Origin: Ideonella dechloratans
Lineage (GTDB): Bacteria; Pseudomonadota; Gammaproteobacteria; Burkholderiales; Burkholderiaceae_C
DNA: 64,000 nt
Direction: 5' to 3'
Assembly: GCF_021049305.1 (NCBI RefSeq)
Contig: NZ_CP088081.1
Coordinates: 1,178,001 to 1,242,000 of the forward strand
Shown: piece by piece, positions 60,060 through 64,000 of the stretch
Position numbering within the stretch: position 1 is the first letter of the stretch
How the letters are laid out: each line of letters starts with the position of its first letter
The notes under the pieces: generated by a model
What the model saw: the letters and a program-made list of their open reading frames with translations, nothing else
Told to the model about the DNA's origin: nothing
Databases searched by the model: none
Program-made: the position numbers and the translations under genes

Positions 60060-60791
60060 ATGTCGCAGACCCACTTCGGTTTTGAAACCGTGGACGAGGC
60101 CGAGAAGGCCGGCAAGGTCAAGGGCGTGTTCGATTCGGTCGCCTCCAAGTACGACCTGATGAACGACTTCATGTCCATGGGCCTGCACCGGGTCTGGAAG
60201 GCCTACACGGTGGCCGTGGCCAACCTGAAGGAAGGCGACGTGGTGCTGGACATCGCCGGCGGCACGGGCGACCTCTCGCGCGCCTTCGCCCGCAAGGTCG
60301 GCCCGACCGGCACCGTGGTGCACACCGACATCAACGAGGCCATGCTGCGCACCGGCCGCGACCGCCTGCTCGACGAAGGCCTGTCGCTGCCGACGACGAT
60401 CTGCGACGCCGAGAAGCTGCCCTTCAAGCCGGGCACCTTCGACCTGGTGAGCGTGGCCTTCGGCCTGCGCAACATGACCCACAAGGACCAGGCCCTGGCC
60501 GAGATGTGCCGGGTGCTCAAGCCGGGTGGCCGCCTGCTGGTGCTGGAGTTCTCCAAGGTCGCCAAGCCGCTGCAGAAGCCCTACGACTGGTACTCCTTCA
60601 ACATCCTGCCCAAGCTGGGCCAATGGGTGGCCGGCGATGCCGACAGCTACCGCTACCTGGCCGAGTCGATCCGCATGCACCCGGACCAGGCCACGCTGAA
60701 GGCGATGATGAAGACGGTGGGCTTCGGCCATGTGGACGTGCACAACCTGACCGGCGGCGTCGTGGCCCTGCACGTGGGCATCAAGTGCTGA
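60060..60791 (+). CDS. ubiE: Ubiquinone/menaquinone methyltransferase UbiE
   Basis: UbiE C-methylates the demethoxy-ubiquinone ring (and demethylmenaquinone where made). The 243-aa enzyme has the family start [36 protein letters not shown], motif [15 protein letters not shown], and [19 protein letters not shown]. The C terminus [12 protein letters not shown] is typical. A GGAAAG site precedes the ATG. It begins the ubiquinone gene run. Confidence 0.96.
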   Translation: MSQTHFGFETVDEAEKAGKVKGVFDSVASKYDLMNDFMSMGLHRVWKAYTVAVANLKEGDVVLDIAGGTGDLSRAFARKVGPTGTVVHTDINEAMLRTGRDRLLDEGLSLPTTICDAEKLPFKPGTFDLVSVAFGLRNMTHKDQALAEMCRVLKPGGRLLVLEFSKVAKPLQKPYDWYSFNILPKLGQWVAGDADSYRYLAESIRMHPDQATLKAMMKTVGFGHVDVHNLTGGVVALHVGIKC

Positions 60792-60877
60792 ACTGAGTCC
60801 CGCGGGCAGAGGAGGCTGCCGCCTGGCGCGCCGCCTGTGCCGCGGCATACTGCGGGTTCGCACTGAACGGACCCGAG

Positions 60878-61900
60878 ATGCCCCAGATCCTGCTGACCGG
60901 CGCTGCCGGCTACATCGCCTCCCACACCTGGCTTGCGCTGCAGGCGGCCGGCTTTGATGTGGTGGGGGTGGACGACTTCTCCAACAGCTCGCCCGAGGTG
61001 CTGCGGCGCATTGAAGCCCTGGGCGGCCGACCGGTGGTGTTCGAGCAGGCCAATGTCTGCGACAGCGCGGCCATGGACGCCATCTTCCGCAAGCACCGCA
61101 TCGACGCGGTGGTGCACTTCGCGGCCTTCAAGGCGGTGGGCGAATCGGCCGAGCAGCCGCTGGCCTACTACGCCAACAACATCGGCGGCCTGGTCAACAC
61201 CCTGCAGGTGATGCAGCGCCACGGCGTGAAGACCTTCGTCTTCAGCTCCAGCGCCACCGTCTACGGCACGCCGGTCTTCCTGCCCTACACCGAGGCCCAT
61301 CCGCTGGCCGCGATGAACGTCTACGGCCGCACCAAGCTGATGGGCGAGCAGATTCTGCGCGATCTGGAGACGGCCGATCCGTCCTGGGCCATCGCCTGGC
61401 TGCGCTACTTCAACCCGGTGGGTGCCCACGAGAGCGGCCAGATGGGCGAGGACCCGCGCGGCGTGCCCAACAACCTGATGCCCTATGTGCAGCAGGTGGC
61501 GGTAGGCCGGCGCGAGTACCTCTCGATTTTTGGCGGCGACTATGACACCCCGGATGGCACCGGCGTGCGCGACTACCTGCACGTGATGGACCTGGCCGAG
61601 GGCCATGTGGCGGCCCTGCGCTACCTGCTGGACGCGAAGAAGGGCTGCACCGTCAACCTGGGCACCGGTGTGGGCTACAGCGTGCTGGACCTGGTGAAGG
61701 CCTTCGAGCGCGCCGCCGGCAAGCCCATTCCCTACAAGATCGTGGAGCGCCGTGCGGGCGACCTGCCCAGCTACTATGCCGACGCCACCCTGGCCCGGAC
61801 CCTGCTGGGCTGGCAGGCCCGCCGCAGCCTGGACCAGATGTGCGCCGACAGCTGGCGCTGGCAGCGCCAGAACCCGCAGGGCTACGGCCCGGGGGCCTGA
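60878..61900 (+). CDS. galE: UDP-glucose 4-epimerase GalE
   Basis: GalE interconverts UDP-glucose and UDP-galactose. The 340-aa short-chain dehydrogenase has the NAD motif ILLTGAAGYIASHTWLAL, the catalytic serine in FSSSATVYG, and Y in the Y-x-x-x-K pair (NVYGRTKLMGE). GTGVGYSVLDLVKAFE and GDLPSYYADA are typical. One change is GxxGYIASHT where most have GYIGSHT. It sits between ubiE and ubiJ, where a Tim44-type gene is common in relatives. Confidence 0.94.
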   Translation: MPQILLTGAAGYIASHTWLALQAAGFDVVGVDDFSNSSPEVLRRIEALGGRPVVFEQANVCDSAAMDAIFRKHRIDAVVHFAAFKAVGESAEQPLAYYANNIGGLVNTLQVMQRHGVKTFVFSSSATVYGTPVFLPYTEAHPLAAMNVYGRTKLMGEQILRDLETADPSWAIAWLRYFNPVGAHESGQMGEDPRGVPNNLMPYVQQVAVGRREYLSIFGGDYDTPDGTGVRDYLHVMDLAEGHVAALRYLLDAKKGCTVNLGTGVGYSVLDLVKAFERAAGKPIPYKIVERRAGDLPSYYADATLARTLLGWQARRSLDQMCADSWRWQRQNPQGYGPGA

Positions 61901-61956
61901 GGCGAAGGCCGGCGCGTCTGGCCGATTGACCGGCCGCAGGAGAGGGCGGGAGCCCC

Positions 61957-61973
61957 CTCCTACAATGCCGGCA
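61957..61973 (+). promoter_or_regulatory. ubiJ promoter candidate, possible leaderless start
   Basis: CTCCTACAATGCCGGCA contains a TACAAT -10 element at 61961-61966. Its last base is the A of the ubiJ ATG, about seven bases after the -10, so a transcript from here could start at the codon itself. The same 17-mer precedes argJ. There is no ribosome binding site and no -35 element. Confidence 0.4.
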
Positions 61974-62500
61974 TGCCTGATCCCATCGCCGCACTGACCG
62001 ACCTGGTCCTGCCTGCGCTGACCGCGCGCTTCGTCCTGCTGGCCAACCACGTCCTGACGGCCGCCCCGGTGGCGCCGGAGCGCCTGAAGCCCCATGCCGG
62101 GCGGGTGCTGAAGGTCGAGGTGGAGGGCTGGACCGGCCCGCTGCCCCCGCCGCCTCCGCTGGCCTTGCGGATCACCCCGGCCGGGCTGTTCGAAGCAGCC
62201 GACGAGGCCGGTGCCGCGCCTGACGCGGACCTGCGCCTGCGCCTGGATGCGTCCCGTCCGCTGGATGCCGCGCGCCGCCTGGCCGGGGGCGAACTGCCGC
62301 CGGTGCAGATCGAGGGCGACGCCGCCTTCGCGGCCGATGTGAACTGGGTGGTGGGCAATGTGCGCTGGGACATCGCCGCCGACCTGGAGCGCGTGATGGG
62401 ACCCGGCCTGGCCGAGGGTCTCAGCCAGGCCGGCAGCCAGGCCCTGGGCGTGCTGCGCCAGATGGCTCAGGGTGTGGCCGGCTCGATGCAGCGACCCTGA
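61973..62500 (+). CDS. ubiJ: Ubiquinone biosynthesis protein UbiJ (SCP2 domain)
   Basis: A 175-aa SCP2-like protein that, with UbiK, helps assemble the ubiquinone synthesis complex and binds lipid intermediates. The N terminus [31 protein letters not shown] is typical of the SCP2/UbiJ fold, as is [22 protein letters not shown]. It is followed by ubiB, the usual partner. Confidence 0.88.
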   Translation: MPDPIAALTDLVLPALTARFVLLANHVLTAAPVAPERLKPHAGRVLKVEVEGWTGPLPPPPPLALRITPAGLFEAADEAGAAPDADLRLRLDASRPLDAARRLAGGELPPVQIEGDAAFAADVNWVVGNVRWDIAADLERVMGPGLAEGLSQAGSQALGVLRQMAQGVAGSMQRP

Positions 62501-62514
62501 GGACCGGCGCGCCC

Positions 62515-64000
62515 ATGCGGTATTTCATGCGTCTGGCCTTCATCGTCCTGACCCTGCTGCGGCACGGGGTGGACGATCTCGTGCTCTCCCGCTTCGACCA
62601 GCACCGCTGGCTGCGGATGCTGTCCTGGGTCACGACCCGCGGCCGGCGCCTGGACGCGCCGCGCGGCCAGCGCCTGCGCCTGGCCCTGGAGGCCCTGGGT
62701 CCCATCTTCATCAAGTTCGGCCAGGTGCTCTCCACCCGGCGCGATCTGGTGCCGCCGGACATCGCCGATGAGCTGGCCCGCCTGCAGGACCGGGTGCCCC
62801 CCATACCCGCCGCCCAGGCCCGCCGCCTGATCGAGCAGGGCCTGGGGCAGCCGATCGAGGCGGTGTTCTCCAGCTTCGAGAGCGAGGCCGTGGCCAGCGC
62901 CTCGATCGCCCAGGTGCACTTCGCGGTGCTCAAGGACGGCCGCGAGGTGGCGGTCAAGGTGCTGCGCCCGGGCATGCTGGACGTCATCGAGGACGACCTG
63001 GCCCTCTTGCACACGCTGGCCCGCTGGGTCGAGCGCCTGTCGGCCGATGGCAAGCGCCTGCGCCCGCGCGAGGTGGTGGCCGAGTTCGACACCTACCTGC
63101 ACGACGAACTGGACCTGGTGCGCGAGGCGGCCAACGCGGCCCAGCTGCGGCGCAACATGGCCGACCTGCCGCTGATCCTCGTGCCCGAGATGCACTGGCA
63201 GTGGTGCAGCGCCACCGTCATCGTGATGGAGCGGATGAAGGGCATCCCCATCAGCCAGACCGAACGCCTGCGCGAGGCCGGCGTGGACATCCCGAAGCTG
63301 GCCCGCGACGGCGTGACCATCTTCTTCACCCAGGTCTTCCGCGACGGCTTCTTCCACGCCGACATGCACCCGGGCAACATCCAGGTCAGCGTCGATCCGG
63401 CCACCTTCGGCCGCTACATCGCGCTGGACTTCGGCATCGTCGGCACCCTGACCCAGGTGGACAAGGAGTACCTGGCGCAGAACTTCCTGGCCTTCTTCCG
63501 GCGCGACTACCAGCGCGTGGCCGAGCTGCATGTGGAAAGCGGCTGGGTGCCTCCCAACACCCGGGTGGATGCGCTGGAGGCGGCCATCCGCGCCGTCTGC
63601 GAGCCGCACTTCGACCGGCCGCTGCGGGAGATCTCGCTCGGTCAGGTGCTGATGCGCCTGTTCCAGACCTCGCGCCGCTTCAACGTGGAGATCCAGCCCC
63701 AGCTGGTGCTGCTGCAGAAGACCCTGCTGAACGTCGAGGGCCTGGGCCGCGAACTGGACCCGGACCTGGACCTCTGGTCCACCGCCAAGCCCTTCCTCGA
63801 GCGCTGGATGAACGAGCAGCTGGGCTGGCGTGCCCTGGTGCGCCAGCTCAAGGCCGAGGCACCACGCTATGCCCAGCTGCTGCCCGAACTGCCGCGCCTG
63901 GTGCACCAGCGCCTGCAGGAACGCCCGGGCCGCGAGCCCGATCCCGTGCTGCTGGCCCTGCTGCGCGAGCAGCGCCGCACCAACCGCCTGCTGTCCGCCG
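62515..64000 (+). CDS. ubiB: Ubiquinone biosynthesis ATPase/kinase UbiB (3' end outside window)
   Basis: UbiB is an atypical kinase/ATPase (ABC1/ADCK family) that supports ubiquinone synthesis and membrane precursor handling. The visible 495 residues have the KxGQ motif [27 protein letters not shown], the Ala-rich nucleotide loop [11 protein letters not shown] with lysine in VAVKVLRPG, and the catalytic-loop segment [13 protein letters not shown] and LDFGIVGTL. The C-terminal membrane anchor lies beyond the window edge. It starts 14 bases after ubiJ. Confidence 0.94.
   Translation, partial: MRYFMRLAFIVLTLLRHGVDDLVLSRFDQHRWLRMLSWVTTRGRRLDAPRGQRLRLALEALGPIFIKFGQVLSTRRDLVPPDIADELARLQDRVPPIPAAQARRLIEQGLGQPIEAVFSSFESEAVASASIAQVHFAVLKDGREVAVKVLRPGMLDVIEDDLALLHTLARWVERLSADGKRLRPREVVAEFDTYLHDELDLVREAANAAQLRRNMADLPLILVPEMHWQWCSATVIVMERMKGIPISQTERLREAGVDIPKLARDGVTIFFTQVFRDGFFHADMHPGNIQVSVDPATFGRYIALDFGIVGTLTQVDKEYLAQNFLAFFRRDYQRVAELHVESGWVPPNTRVDALEAAIRAVCEPHFDRPLREISLGQVLMRLFQTSRRFNVEIQPQLVLLQKTLLNVEGLGRELDPDLDLWSTAKPFLERWMNEQLGWRALVRQLKAEAPRYAQLLPELPRLVHQRLQERPGREPDPVLLALLREQRRTNRLLSA

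Overview
The window is GC-rich DNA of a beta-proteobacterium, most likely a Burkholderiales member of the Rubrivivax/Leptothrix/Ideonella/Sphaerotilus type. This is inferred from gene content and codon bias only: rluC-HAD-Rieske-S49 peptidase order, DUF971-ubiE, bfr/bfd/hemP iron genes, bactofilins, and a TonB siderophore receptor. I see no tRNA or rRNA gene, CRISPR array, insertion sequence, phage gene or replication origin. Almost all of the DNA is coding.

Layout. 0.1-3.5 kb: rluC, a HAD phosphatase, a Rieske protein and an S49 peptidase. 3.6-9.8 kb: vitamin genes panB-panC-bioB-bioA-bioD-bioF, with a clear intrinsic terminator between bioB and bioA. 9.8-16.9 kb: an iron/heme island. hemP, a degenerate HemS-like gene and a DUF2325 gene run leftward; a TonB siderophore receptor, a PepSY reductase-like protein, bacterioferritin and bacterioferritin-associated ferredoxin run rightward. 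Fur-box-like sequences lie between the two arms and before bfd. 16.9-35.4 kb: a urease gene set (ureG, ureF, ureE, ureC, ureB, ureA, all on the minus strand) that is split into three pieces by unrelated genes, with no ureD visible. The first interruption, 17.9-22.8 kb, holds envelope genes: an amphipathic repeat protein, a lipoprotein, an orphan FlgH, a chalcone-isomerase-like protein, a beta-propeller lipoprotein and a secreted intradiol dioxygenase. The second, 24.5-32.9 kb, holds small enzymes, including a fused mannitol-1-phosphate phosphatase/dehydrogenase.

35.6-47.0 kb: a complete glycogen operon (GH13 alpha-glucosidase, glgB, glgX, glgC, glgA, glgP), able to make ADP-glucose, polymerise, branch, debranch and phosphorolyse glycogen. 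47.1-55.1 kb: a serine-hydrolase-like lipoprotein, a small conserved protein with a probable TTG start, argJ, a methyltransferase, a five-gene bactofilin cluster (three bactofilins alternating with two small single-pass membrane proteins), an MFS exporter and a glycerophosphodiesterase. 55.2-64.0 kb: a giant FAD/Fe-S oxidoreductase, a HIT protein, DUF971, ubiE, galE, ubiJ and the start of ubiB, which runs off the right edge.

The best candidates for something undescribed are the bactofilin/membrane-protein array and the hemP-HemS-like-DUF2325 heme operon. The AT-rich inverted repeat before the amphipathic repeat protein is the third. Function calls come from reading the translations and motifs; no database search was run.
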